This document shows, piece by piece, positions 23,693 through 32,124 of a stretch of DNA of 32,181 bases. The DNA comes from CAYNYF01 sp964401385 (GTDB taxonomy: Bacteria > Planctomycetota > Phycisphaerae > SM23-33), in contig CAYNYF010000048.1 in NCBI GenBank assembly GCA_964401385.1, positions 1 through 32,181 of the forward strand, given 5' to 3'. The position numbers and the translations under genes were made by a program. Every line of letters begins with the position of its first letter. The stretch's first letter is position 1. The notes beneath the pieces were generated by a model. That model saw nothing but the letters and a program-made list of their open reading frames with translations, did not search any database and was not told the DNA's origin.

Positions 23693-25099
23693 ATGTCAAG
23701 AGAGGCAACGGACATTCGCCCCCAGGGCGTTGCACTGTACTTCCTTCCGGTCCAGACGCGCTTTCCACTGAAGTTCGGCCGGGAAACGTTGACAAGCGTC
23801 ACCTGCGCCCGGGTTCGCATGAGAGTGGCCGATGCCGCCGGCAACGCGGCCGAGGGTTGGGGCGAAACGCCGCTGAGCGTCCAGTGGGCTTGGCCCAGCG
23901 ACGTCAGTTACGACGACCGGCACCGGGCCCTGCTGAGCTTCTGCATCCGGCTGGCGCGGGCGTGGGCGTCGTTCGCGGCCTGCGGCCATCCGGTCGAGGT
24001 CGGACACGCTTTCCTGCAAACGCAACTGCCCAAACTGCTGGCGGAGGCGAACGCCGATCGGGCCGATTCCGAGCCAATTCCGTATCTGGCGGCGCTGGTC
24101 TGCTGCTCCGCCTTCGATATTGCCCTCCACGACGCCTACGGCTTGCTGCACGGGCTTTCGGTGTATGAGACGTACGACCGGCGGCACATGAGCGCGGACT
24201 TATCCCACTTCCTCGAGCCGGCCGCGGACGGTGAGATATCGTTCTCGGGAAGGTATCCGCGTGATTTCCTTGTGATCCCGCCGGCCAATGAGCTGCTCGC
24301 CTGGCATCTGGTGGGTGGGCGGGATCCGATAGATAAGGGGGATTTGACCGGCGGCGAGCCCGACGACGGCTACCCCGTTCTGCTGGTGGACTGGATTCGG
24401 CGCGACGGGCTGAAGTGCCTGAAGGTCAAGCTGCGGGGCGATGACATTGAATGGGACTACCACCGCCTCCTCAGGGTAGGGCAGGTCGCCCTGGCCGAGG
24501 GCGTGGATTGGCTCTCTGCCGATTTCAATTGCACCGTGACCGATCCGGCCTATGTCAACGACGTTCTCGACCGGCTCCGCGTCGAGCGGCCGCGCATGTA
24601 CGACCTTCTCCTCTACGTGGAGCAGCCCTTTCCCTACGATCTGGAAAGCAACCAGATCGACGTGCATGGCGTTTCCGCGCGCAAGCCGCTGTTCATGGAC
24701 GAAAGCGCGCATCACTGGCGTCTGATCCGGCTGGGCCGCCGGCTCGGCTGGACCGGCGTGGCGCTCAAGACGTGCAAGACCCAGACCGGCGCGTTACTGA
24801 GCCTGTGCTGGGCCAAGGCCCACGGCATGTCGCTGATGGTGCAGGACCTGACCAACCCCATGCTGGCGCAGATTCCGCACTGCCTGCTGGCGGCCCACGC
24901 GGGCACGATCATGGGGGTGGAGACCAACAGCATGCAGTTCTATCCCGAGGCTTCGCTGGCCGAAGCGGCCGTTCATCCGGGCCTTTACGCCAGGCGCGAC
25001 GGCAAGGTAAACCTTTCCACCGTCCGCGGGCCGGGTTTGGGTTATTGTGTGGACCGGATCGCCAGAGAGCTGCCGAGGCCCGCAGTGGATCTCGGATAG
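23693..25099 (+). CDS. enolase-superfamily (mandelate racemase/muconate lactonizing type) dehydratase-like enzyme
   Basis: A 468-residue enzyme. Members abstract the alpha-proton of a carboxylate using Mg2+ and a barrel lysine, often dehydrating sugar acids. Visible residues are K244-x-K246 (LKVKLRGDD), metal ligands D277 (SADFN), E310 (YVEQPFP) and E337 (FMDES), and K359 in VALKTCKTQTG. The capping domain with GWGETPLSVQW and AFDIALHDAYG precedes the barrel. The protein is longer than the usual 380-400 residues, mainly by an insertion at about residues 165-235. The ATG at 23693 has AGAGG 5-6 bases upstream; an in-frame ATG 50 codons earlier would overlap the promoter. It heads a four-gene plus-strand module, 24 bp before the next gene. 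Substrate unknown; a sugar acid is inferred from neighbours. Confidence 0.85.
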   Translation: MSREATDIRPQGVALYFLPVQTRFPLKFGRETLTSVTCARVRMRVADAAGNAAEGWGETPLSVQWAWPSDVSYDDRHRALLSFCIRLARAWASFAACGHPVEVGHAFLQTQLPKLLAEANADRADSEPIPYLAALVCCSAFDIALHDAYGLLHGLSVYETYDRRHMSADLSHFLEPAADGEISFSGRYPRDFLVIPPANELLAWHLVGGRDPIDKGDLTGGEPDDGYPVLLVDWIRRDGLKCLKVKLRGDDIEWDYHRLLRVGQVALAEGVDWLSADFNCTVTDPAYVNDVLDRLRVERPRMYDLLLYVEQPFPYDLESNQIDVHGVSARKPLFMDESAHHWRLIRLGRRLGWTGVALKTCKTQTGALLSLCWAKAHGMSLMVQDLTNPMLAQIPHCLLAAHAGTIMGVETNSMQFYPEASLAEAAVHPGLYARRDGKVNLSTVRGPGLGYCVDRIARELPRPAVDLG

Positions 25100-25123
25100 A
25101 CATCGTTCAGCGGAAGGACGCAG

Positions 25124-25915
25124 ATGAGCGCGAAGGTCGAGTTCACCGTCTTCACGAAACCGTGGAAGGACGTGCCCCTGCCCGAGCTTGCCAGCTTCGT
25201 CAAGGCACTGGGCTTTGACGGCGTGGAGCTGCCGGTCCGGCCGGGGTTCCAGGTCACTCCGGAAAACGTCGCGAAGGGCCTGCGGGCCGCCGGCAGGATC
25301 CTGGCGGACTGCGGGCTGAAGATCGGCACCGTCGCCGGGCCGACGGACGAACCGACCATCGCCGCCTGCGCGGAGGTCGGCGTGCCGATCATCCGCATCT
25401 GCGTGCCCATCCCGGCCGAGACGGACTATCTGACGGCAATTGCGGACTGCCAGAGGCGGTGGGACGCGCTGGTGCCGCTGCTGGACAAGTACGGAGTGGC
25501 CATCGGCATTCAGAACCACTGCGGCCGATCCATCACCCACGCCATGCACCTGCGCCACGCAATAGGCAAGTACGACCCGAAACATCTCTGCGCCGTATGG
25601 GACGCCGCCCATAATGCCCTGCAAGGCGAAAACGCCGACCTGGCGCTGGACGTCGTATGGTCGCACCTGCGGGTGGTCAACCTGAAGAACGCATACTGGC
25701 GGCGAGCGCCCGCCCGCGAGGGCCAGCCGGCCGAGTGGGAAATCCACTGGACCGGCGGACGCGAGGGCATCGCCAACTGGCCTGGCGTGGCCCGAGAGCT
25801 GATGAAACGCGATTACGAGGGAGACGTCTGCCTGACGGCCGAGTACAGCGACAAGCAGCGGGTGGACCGGCTGATCGCCGAGGACATCGAATTTGCCAAG
25901 TCTCTGTTTGCTTAG
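25124..25915 (+). CDS. sugar phosphate isomerase/epimerase (xylose-isomerase-like TIM barrel)
   Basis: A 263-residue TIM barrel of the AP-endonuclease-2/xylose-isomerase-like fold. Strand and metal landmarks are LGFDGVELPVRPG near the start (Glu ligand), IGIQNHCG (His), CAVWDAAH (Asp/His), LRVVNLKN and CLTAEYSD (C-terminal Glu). These divalent-metal enzymes interconvert ketoses/aldoses or epimerise keto-sugars. GGAAGGACGCAG precedes the ATG. It sits between the enolase-superfamily and dehydrogenase genes, 24 and 56 bp away, and is most likely in the same operon. Cytosolic, no signal peptide. Confidence 0.87.
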   Translation: MSAKVEFTVFTKPWKDVPLPELASFVKALGFDGVELPVRPGFQVTPENVAKGLRAAGRILADCGLKIGTVAGPTDEPTIAACAEVGVPIIRICVPIPAETDYLTAIADCQRRWDALVPLLDKYGVAIGIQNHCGRSITHAMHLRHAIGKYDPKHLCAVWDAAHNALQGENADLALDVVWSHLRVVNLKNAYWRRAPAREGQPAEWEIHWTGGREGIANWPGVARELMKRDYEGDVCLTAEYSDKQRVDRLIAEDIEFAKSLFA

Positions 25916-25971
25916 ATGCGCCGGGCCTTTGAGCGGGCATGGCCCCCGAGGCCCCGGCGAGGAGTCAGAGG

Positions 25972-27027
25972 ATGCCGAAGAAGAGAATCGTAGCGGCTAC
26001 GATGGGCAACGGCCACATAGGCCTGGTCGAGCAGGAAATCCCGCCGGTGCGCCCGGGCACGGTTCTGGTGGAGGTGCGGAACTCCCTTGTCAGCCCCGGG
26101 ACCGAACTGGGCGGCTGGCATGGCCTGCGGCGGCAGTTGGAGCAGCCGAACCCGACGGCCGAACCCAGGCCGTTCGGCTATTCCAACGCCGGAGTCGTGC
26201 GGGAAGTCGGTAAGGGTGTGGACGAGTTGAAGCCCGGAGACCGCGTGAACTGCATCGGCGCGGGATACGCGATGCACACCAATTACGCCGTGGTCCCGCA
26301 GAACCTGTGCGTCCTTCTGCCGGAGAACGTGAGCTTCACCCAGGGTGCGTACGGCCATCTGTCGGCGACCGCGCTTCACGCGTTGCGCCGGGGCCGGCCC
26401 GAGTTCGGCGAGTACGTGGCCGTGGTCGGGTTGGGAATCGTCGGGCAGCTCGCGGCTCAGTTGTATCGCCTGGCAGGCAACTTTGTCCTGGGCTGGGATC
26501 GGATCGAGTTTCGAACCGAGATCGCCAGGAAATGGGGCATCGACGCGACCGTCCTGGTCGGCCGGGAGGACGAAGTGGACGCCACCCGCGCTTTCACCGG
26601 CGGTCTCGGGCTGGACGCGGCCGTGCTCGCCTTTGGCGGCGACGCAGAGAAGGCCGTGGCCATTATCGAAAAATGCCTGAAGCGATCCCTCGACACACAT
26701 CCGATGGGGCGGATCGTCGTGGTCGGCGGCGCGCGCTTTCTGTATACATCCACGTTGACCAACGTCGACGTCCGCCGGGCCTCCCGCACGGGAGCGGGCT
26801 ATCACGACGAGGCCTGGGAGGTCGGAGGGGACTATCCGCCCGTTTTCGTACGGTGGACCAGCCGCGGCAACGTGCAGTTGTGCATGCGGCTCATCGCCAC
26901 GGGCAGGCTCCACGTGGACTGCCTGACGACCCACACGATCCCGCTTGAGGACGTCGATGCCGGCGTCTCGGCCATCATTGACGAGCCGGATAAAATCCTC
27001 GGCGTGGTCTTTGAAATGCGGCATTGA
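25972..27027 (+). CDS. MDR (alcohol dehydrogenase-like) oxidoreductase
   Basis: A 351-residue medium-chain dehydrogenase/reductase. The GroES-like half has VLVEVRNSLVSPGTELGGW and FGYSNAGVVREVGKGVDELKPGDRVN; the Rossmann half has VAVVGLGIVGQLAAQLYRL (G-x-G-x-x-G) and an acidic/basic position at GWDRIEFR. The N-terminal half has SPGTELGGW in place of the zinc-ligand Cys pattern and lacks the structural four-Cys lobe, as in the bi-domain oxidoreductases of sugar loci, so it may be zinc-independent. The ATG at 25972 has GAGGAG about 9 bases upstream; a start 11 codons earlier is less likely. NAD(P)-linked sugar or sugar-acid oxidation is inference from the operon. Confidence 0.85.
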   Translation: MPKKRIVAATMGNGHIGLVEQEIPPVRPGTVLVEVRNSLVSPGTELGGWHGLRRQLEQPNPTAEPRPFGYSNAGVVREVGKGVDELKPGDRVNCIGAGYAMHTNYAVVPQNLCVLLPENVSFTQGAYGHLSATALHALRRGRPEFGEYVAVVGLGIVGQLAAQLYRLAGNFVLGWDRIEFRTEIARKWGIDATVLVGREDEVDATRAFTGGLGLDAAVLAFGGDAEKAVAIIEKCLKRSLDTHPMGRIVVVGGARFLYTSTLTNVDVRRASRTGAGYHDEAWEVGGDYPPVFVRWTSRGNVQLCMRLIATGRLHVDCLTTHTIPLEDVDAGVSAIIDEPDKILGVVFEMRH

Positions 27028-27047
27028 GCAGACGGCCGTGCGGTTTG

Positions 27048-27072
27048 CGGGCGTGGCTTTCGCCCGGGTTTT
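27048..27072 (+). terminator. weak terminator-like hairpin between dehydrogenase and URO-D-like genes
   Basis: CGGGCG, 7-base loop, CGCCCG, then GGTTTT. The stem is only 6 bp and the T run 4 bases, so partial attenuation within the module is as likely as a true end. Confidence 0.3.
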
Positions 27073-27088
27073 CCCTTGAGGTGGTCGG

Positions 27089-28066
27089 ATGAACGCGAGA
27101 GAGAACGCGCTGCGGATCATTCGGTTCGATCGCCCCGAGCGCGTGATGGAAGGCGTGCCGACGCACGGAGTGGCGTACCTCGGCTGCAACCACGAAGGCT
27201 ACGCCGGCGGGGGCCATGATTGCCCCGTCGGCACTACCTGGACCGACGTCTGGGGCACCGTCTGGTCCAAGAAACTCGAAGGGGTGATGGGCTTTCCGCA
27301 GGCGCATCCGCTTGCAAAGCCCGAAAACATAGCGACTTACGATTGGCCGCGCCCGGACGACCAGCGCATCTGCGGCAGGATCTACGAAATGGCCAAGGAC
27401 TTCGACGGCCGGGACAAGCTCCTGTCCGGCAGCCACAGGGAGACGCTGTGGGAGAAGTCCTACATGCTGGTCGGGATGGAGAGCTTGATGCAGTACTTCT
27501 TCACCGAGCCGAACTTTGCCCGCGATGTTCTCCATCGCATTATGGACTTCGACCTCAGCATCGCCAAACACTACCTCGCCGTCGGGATCCAGTATGCGGC
27601 TCTGGGCGACGATCTGGGCACGCAGGTCGGGCCGTTGCTCGGCCCGAATATTCTCGAGAAGTTCTTCGTGCCGGAATACAGGCGGCTGTTCAACCTGTAC
27701 AGGAAGCACGGAGTCCTCATCGGCTTTCATTCCTGTGGGAACATCGAATCGGTGCTCGAGACGTTCATGGCCCTCGGCGTGGATGTGCTGAACCCCGTGC
27801 AGGCGACGGCCAACGATTTGGATAGGGTCCGAGCCGTCACAGAAGGGCGGATGGCCTTGCAGGGCGGCGTCAGCACGGCCACCATCATGGCCGGTCCGCC
27901 CGAGCGGATCGTCGCCGAAGTCCGGCGGCGTCTGTGGCAGCTTGGCCGGGACGGCGGCTATTTCTGCGGCCCCGATCAGGGCCTGCCCTTCCCCGAAGAG
28001 CACGTCCACGCGCTGAAGCTGGCCGTTGAAACCTACGGCAGGTATCCGCTTCAGTCGCCGGATTGA
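27089..28066 (+). CDS. uroporphyrinogen-decarboxylase-superfamily (MtaA-like) protein
   Basis: A 325-residue URO-D-fold protein beginning MNARENALRIIRFDRPERVM, the usual start of catabolic-locus URO-D-like proteins. VLIGFHSCGNIESVLE gives H214-x-C216, and GGYFCGPDQGLPF gives C293: the H-x-C...C zinc site of MtaA-type methyltransferases is complete. The substrate-facing Asp is in ALGDDLGTQ (173-180). It is 61 bp after the dehydrogenase gene, with a weak hairpin between, and GAGGTGG precedes the ATG. Homologues are common in sugar-degradation loci of Planctomycetota and Lentisphaerota with unclear chemistry; demethylation of a methylated sugar is one possibility. It shares the fold but little sequence with the gene at 14745-15911. 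Confidence 0.85.
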   Translation: MNARENALRIIRFDRPERVMEGVPTHGVAYLGCNHEGYAGGGHDCPVGTTWTDVWGTVWSKKLEGVMGFPQAHPLAKPENIATYDWPRPDDQRICGRIYEMAKDFDGRDKLLSGSHRETLWEKSYMLVGMESLMQYFFTEPNFARDVLHRIMDFDLSIAKHYLAVGIQYAALGDDLGTQVGPLLGPNILEKFFVPEYRRLFNLYRKHGVLIGFHSCGNIESVLETFMALGVDVLNPVQATANDLDRVRAVTEGRMALQGGVSTATIMAGPPERIVAEVRRRLWQLGRDGGYFCGPDQGLPFPEEHVHALKLAVETYGRYPLQSPD

Positions 28067-28159
28067 TTGTCAGATCCGCAGGTCGCATGCACGCCTTCGT
28101 CCTCGCTGGCCGCTGCGGACCCGGCGGTGTGCCCGTCCCTCTCCACGCAGTTCGGGCGT

Positions 28160-28706
28160 TCAATGGTCGGTGGGGGGTTGCCGGCCGGTTTGCTGGATGT
28201 GCATCGCCTGGAGGACGTCGCGCTGCTCGACAATGCCGATGACGCACCGGGTCTGCTCGTCCAGGACGATCAGGTCCCGGGCTCTGTGCATGCGGAAGTT
28301 GTTAAAGAGCCCTTCCAGCGTCTCGTCCGGCCCGACGGCGACGAGGTCGTCTTCCAGCAGGTCCTGGGCGGTGACAAGCTCGTGCATTTCGGGCTCGTAG
28401 ATGATGTCGCGAACGTCCGCCAGACTGATCGTTCCGACGAATCGGTTTCCGCCGTCGACGACGGGGATGTGATCCAGTTGGCTGCGCTCGATGAAGTGCA
28501 GTACCTCGTCGAGGGGGGCTGCCGACGGCAGCAGCTTTACATTTGTCCGCATGATGTGGCGAGCGCGGAGCGTGCCGTCAGCGGTCCGCGGCAGTGGCAG
28601 CACTCCCAGTCGGCGAAGCAGCGAGAGAACTCCTTGCCTCAGCCGGCTCCAGGCGCCCGGGGCGGTGGTGGGCAAGTGAAACAGCCGAATGGCCTTGACC
28701 TCGCCC
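28160..28706 (-). pseudogene. CBS-domain pair, C-terminal part of a frameshifted antiporter gene
   Basis: The frame from 28706 to the stop at 28160 encodes about 180 residues: VKAIRLFHLPTTAPG, then two CBS motifs (ARHIMRTNVKLLPSAAPLDE with HIPVVDGGNRFVGTISLADV, and AQDLLEDDLVAVGPDETLEG with RDLIVLDEQTRCVIGIVEQRDV). CBS pairs bind adenosine nucleotides and gate transporters. There is no good start codon or ribosome-binding site: the first possible start is a TTG at 28675 inside the antiporter frame. The frame continues meaningfully upstream of that TTG and joins the antiporter at the CCC run 28704-28706, so this reads as the tail of one protein. If the shift is an assembly or base-call error, the gene is intact. 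Confidence 0.7.
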
Positions 28707-29942
28707 GGCGGCGACGACGGTGCGCTTCAGCAACGGCGGCCCGGTCAGCTCGAAAACGGCGATCGCGCCCAGGATGACACTGTGCAGTTGTGTGACCCAC
28801 TCGGGCTCGAGGCCGGACCACATGCCCCGCAGCGAGGTGATCAGTCCGAACGTCAGGTCGCCGTGACACATCAGTCCCGTGCCAAGGTAGGGGAGCACTT
28901 CCCCGCTTCCCAGGCGTTTGGACAGCAGGTAGGGAGAGGCGATTTTCGCCAATGTCCGGGCGACGACATAAGCGACAACCAGCGCCGCCATGCCTGGCTT
29001 GGTGAAAACCTCGAAACGCAGCGCATATCCGGCGATGACGAACAAAAGGGCGAACAAAGGCGCGCCTATGATGGATAGGCGCTGCTCGAGGCTGCCTGGG
29101 TCTGGTGCCAGGTTGATGAACGTCAGCCCTGCCAACAGGCTGATCAGCAGGTAGTCCAGGTTCAGCGGCTTGGCCAAAACCAGGATTCCCAAGACTACCG
29201 CCAGCGGCGCCACCGTCGACTGCGCCGGCGACGACCGCGCGTGCAGCAACGAAAGGAGCAATCCCGCCAGGATTCCCACCAGCACCGAGCCGACAGTGGC
29301 GCTGATCAGTTTCAACACGGCCAAATGGATGCCGGCAGCGCCGCCCGGTAGTTGAACCCATCCAATCTCGACGAAGACCAGCAGGGAAAGGTCGAACAGG
29401 GAAATCGAGATGATGGCCGACAGACCTGTTACGGTGAGAATGTCCTCGGTGGTGTGTCCCTTGGCCTCGTACTGTCGGATCGTCAGCAGCGTCGCGGCGG
29501 GCGAGATGGACACGGCAATGATGCCGAAGAACACTGCCATCAAAAGCGGCTGCTCAGATCCGGTGAGATAGCCCACGAGGCCGCAAAGGCTGAAGGTCAA
29601 CACCAGGGCTGCTGCCGCCTGTGCCAGGCCGACCCAGACGAAAGCCTTGCCCAGCCGACGGATATGGTGCAGCTCGAAGGCCATCCCGATCGTGAGCATC
29701 ACGGCCGCCAGGGCAAGTTGCTTGATGAAGTACAGCGGCCCCGACTCGGGCTTCACCTCCAGCAGCTCCCCCGCCAACGCCAGGCCGGCGTGGTCCAGCC
29801 CCGTCAACGCCCATTTCAGGGCCAGGCCGGCCAGCAGCCAGCCCACGATCCTGGGCAGACGCAGCCGTTCAGAAACAGAGGCCCCCACCAGCGCTGCCGC
29901 CAGCATCAGCGCTAGCAATCCCGTTGTCGACCCATCGCCCAT
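28578..29942 (-). CDS. CPA2-family cation:proton antiporter (KefB/NhaS-like), frameshifted near the end
   Basis: A 454-residue inner-membrane protein with about 12-13 hydrophobic segments over residues 5-405, of the Na+/H+ exchanger (CPA2) type: LPRIVGWLLAGL, LAAVMLTIGMAFE, FFGIIAVSISPAATLL and ILTVTGLSAIISIS mark the core. It exchanges K+ or Na+ for protons. After residue about 410 (LLKRTVVAAG) the frame turns into Gly/His/Arg/Pro-rich sequence typical of an out-of-frame reading, while the +1 frame continues sensibly as G-E-V-K-A-I-R-L-F-H into a CBS pair. Removing one G/C from 28704-28706 would yield one protein of about 593 residues. The ATG lies only 7 bases after a TAGAAT box with no ribosome-binding site, so leaderless translation is possible. 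Confidence 0.85.
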   Translation of the reverse strand: MGDGSTTGLLALMLAAALVGASVSERLRLPRIVGWLLAGLALKWALTGLDHAGLALAGELLEVKPESGPLYFIKQLALAAVMLTIGMAFELHHIRRLGKAFVWVGLAQAAAALVLTFSLCGLVGYLTGSEQPLLMAVFFGIIAVSISPAATLLTIRQYEAKGHTTEDILTVTGLSAIISISLFDLSLLVFVEIGWVQLPGGAAGIHLAVLKLISATVGSVLVGILAGLLLSLLHARSSPAQSTVAPLAVVLGILVLAKPLNLDYLLISLLAGLTFINLAPDPGSLEQRLSIIGAPLFALLFVIAGYALRFEVFTKPGMAALVVAYVVARTLAKIASPYLLSKRLGSGEVLPYLGTGLMCHGDLTFGLITSLRGMWSGLEPEWVTQLHSVILGAIAVFELTGPPLLKRTVVAAGRGQGHSAVSLAHHRPGRLEPAEARSSLAASPTGSAATAADR

Positions 29943-30091
29943 GCCGCGAATTCTAACTTACCGGTCCGATGGACGAAATCAGGGAATATTCACGAACCAG
30001 GCATCGGCCGCCGAACACGTGCTAGCACCAACCGTTCCAACTCGTCTTGTCGGCCCGTGTTCGGGGAGTCTGTTGTGTCGGCGCGGGCGTC

Positions 30092-32005
30092 TTAACCGTG
30101 TGGCTCGTCGCGCGAGCGTTTCGACAAGAGCACAATGTCGCGGAGATGTTCGCTGTCGGGCGCCTTCAGCCAGCGCTGGGTAAAGCCGTGTTCCTGGGCG
30201 ATGTGGGCGATCGCCATCAACGCCCGGAGGTGGTAGTTTCGCTCGTCGGCGGATCCGATCAGGACAAAGGCGGCGCGCACGGGTTCGTCAACGCCGGGGA
30301 ATCGGATTCCCTCCTTGCAGCGGACGAGCAGGACGTCGAAGACTTTCACTCCGTCGACGATGATGTGGGGTATGGCCAGGCCCGGCTGCACGACCGTGCT
30401 GGATTGGGCCTCGCGGGCCTGGAACAACCCCATCAGCTTCTCGTGGTCGACGCCAATTCGCGGCCCCAGTGCCTTTGCGGCTAGGCTGAACATGTCCGCC
30501 GCCGAGGTCGATTCGGGCAGATCGAGGAGGACGCAGCTTCGGACGAGGTGGTCGAAACGATCGTACTTCACCTCGTCGCGCTCGAGGGCGATCTGCTTGA
30601 GTTCCTCCTCCAGCGTGCTTCGGTAGATCTCCTTCGAAACCGCGCTCCTGACCATGTACAACAGGGCGCTCTCGCGGCTGGTGCGGGGCCGGACGTACAG
30701 GACGTACCACAGTGCGCTGGCCAGCACGAAGGCAGTCGTCGTCACCAACGGTGCTCGCCCCATGCGGCCGGCCATGATCACGATCAGAGAGGCATACATG
30801 GCGATGCCGGCCAACGGCAGCCACGGAAACAACGGCGACCGGAACACGGGGCGGTAGTTCTGAATCTTGCTGCCCCGCATGATCAGCACGGCTAGGTTCA
30901 TCAGCAGGAACAGGATCAGCTTCATTGTGCTGGCGACCTTGACCAGGTCGGATATGTTCAGCAGCGAGATCATCGCGATCATGAATCCACTGGTCAAAAG
31001 GATACTGAAGTGCGGCGTGCCGTAGCGCCTGGAGATCCTCTGGAGGCTCCTCGGCAGCAGGTCGTCGCGGCTCATTGCCATCGGGTTGCGAGAGGCGGCC
31101 AGGATGCCGCTGTTGCCGGTGGTGACGAATGCCAGGATCGCCGCCGCCGAAAGCAGGAGCATGCCCGGCGAGCCCAAGACCTTGCCCGCCGCCAGCGACA
31201 GCGGCGTGAGGCTTCCGTAGGGGCCGGCGCCGAGTTCGGCCTTGTCGGTCACACCGACGACCACCAGGATGGCCGCCACGTAGAACAGCGACACCACGAC
31301 CCAGGACAGGAGCATCGCGCGGGGAATATTCCGCCCCGGGTCGCGGATTTCCTCGGCGATTCCGGCGACCTTGGTCAGCCCGCCGAAGGAAACGAACACC
31401 AACCCGGCCGTAGCAAAGATGCCCCCCCATCCTTTTTCCATGAAGTTGTCAAAGTTCGGGTGCTGGTTGACCCTGGGTACCCCCGCGACGACAAACAACC
31501 CCAGTGCGACCAGCAGGGCGGCGACCATTATGACCTGGGCCCGACCGGCCATTTTTACACTGAGAATGTTCAGTATCGTGAAGATCAGGCAGCACGCGAT
31601 CGCCACGGCCTTGACCAGCAGTTCCCACTGCCCCGGGTCCAGGGAAGGTAGGTTCGCCTTCGCCCAAATCAACTGCGCGAAGGCCCCGATGCCGATCATC
31701 GCGAACGCGCTCTTCAGCGCAATGGAAAACCACCCGGCCAGGCCCGCAAGCGTTCCTGGCAGCGCGCCCATGCTGCGCTCGACGAAGAAATAGCTGCCCC
31801 CGCTCTTGGGCATGGCCGTGGCCAACTCGGCCTTCGACAGCATCGCCGGCAGCACCATTAGCGATGCAAGGGCGTAGGCGAGCACCACCGCGGACCCGGA
31901 GAACTTGAACGCCTGCCCCGGCAACACAAACAGGCCGCTGCTAATCATCGCGCCGGAGGCAATGCAGAAGACGGTCCATAATCCGAACTTGCGAGCCAGT
32001 TTCAT
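30092..32005 (-). CDS. APC-family amino acid permease with C-terminal PTS EIIA-like domain
   Basis: A 637-residue membrane protein. Residues 1-440 hold about 12 hydrophobic segments of the APC superfamily, starting MKLARKFGLWTVFCIASGAM-ISSGLFVLPG (the G-x-x-I-G/S-x-G-x-F helix 1 motif) and including FVSFGGLTKVAGIAEEIRDPGRNIP. A cytoplasmic linker with a coiled-coil-like stretch follows (EEELKQIALERDEVKYDR), then residues 485-635 resemble PTS EIIA type 2 (PtsN/mannitol-fructose type): PGLAIPHIIVDG carries H547 at the phosphorylation position, and FVLIGSADERNYHLRALMAIAHI follows. The ATG at 32005 is chosen for its GAGGG 7 bases upstream; a start 16 codons earlier is less likely. The design suggests transport controlled by phosphorylation or by nitrogen-PTS-like signals. 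It is followed 149 bp on by the antiporter on the same strand. Confidence 0.88.
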   Translation of the reverse strand: MKLARKFGLWTVFCIASGAMISSGLFVLPGQAFKFSGSAVVLAYALASLMVLPAMLSKAELATAMPKSGGSYFFVERSMGALPGTLAGLAGWFSIALKSAFAMIGIGAFAQLIWAKANLPSLDPGQWELLVKAVAIACCLIFTILNILSVKMAGRAQVIMVAALLVALGLFVVAGVPRVNQHPNFDNFMEKGWGGIFATAGLVFVSFGGLTKVAGIAEEIRDPGRNIPRAMLLSWVVVSLFYVAAILVVVGVTDKAELGAGPYGSLTPLSLAAGKVLGSPGMLLLSAAAILAFVTTGNSGILAASRNPMAMSRDDLLPRSLQRISRRYGTPHFSILLTSGFMIAMISLLNISDLVKVASTMKLILFLLMNLAVLIMRGSKIQNYRPVFRSPLFPWLPLAGIAMYASLIVIMAGRMGRAPLVTTTAFVLASALWYVLYVRPRTSRESALLYMVRSAVSKEIYRSTLEEELKQIALERDEVKYDRFDHLVRSCVLLDLPESTSAADMFSLAAKALGPRIGVDHEKLMGLFQAREAQSSTVVQPGLAIPHIIVDGVKVFDVLLVRCKEGIRFPGVDEPVRAAFVLIGSADERNYHLRALMAIAHIAQEHGFTQRWLKAPDSEHLRDIVLLSKRSRDEPHG

Positions 32006-32106
32006 GTGGAGGCCCTCGCTCGACCACAAGGGAAGCACCGCCTGTCGCCACAATTCTACCTGACGATGAGGACAAGTCCAGTATGCTCGACGGCACTTCC
32101 GCGGCC

Positions 32107-32124
32107 GCGGGCGTCAGCGCCCGC
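32107..32124. other. GC-rich hairpin near the right edge
   Basis: GCGGGCGTCAGCGCCCGC folds with a 6-bp stem and no T run. The 176 bp from 32006 to the window end hold no gene; a TAGAAT box about 50 bases before the permease start is a possible -10 without a clear -35. Confidence 0.3.
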
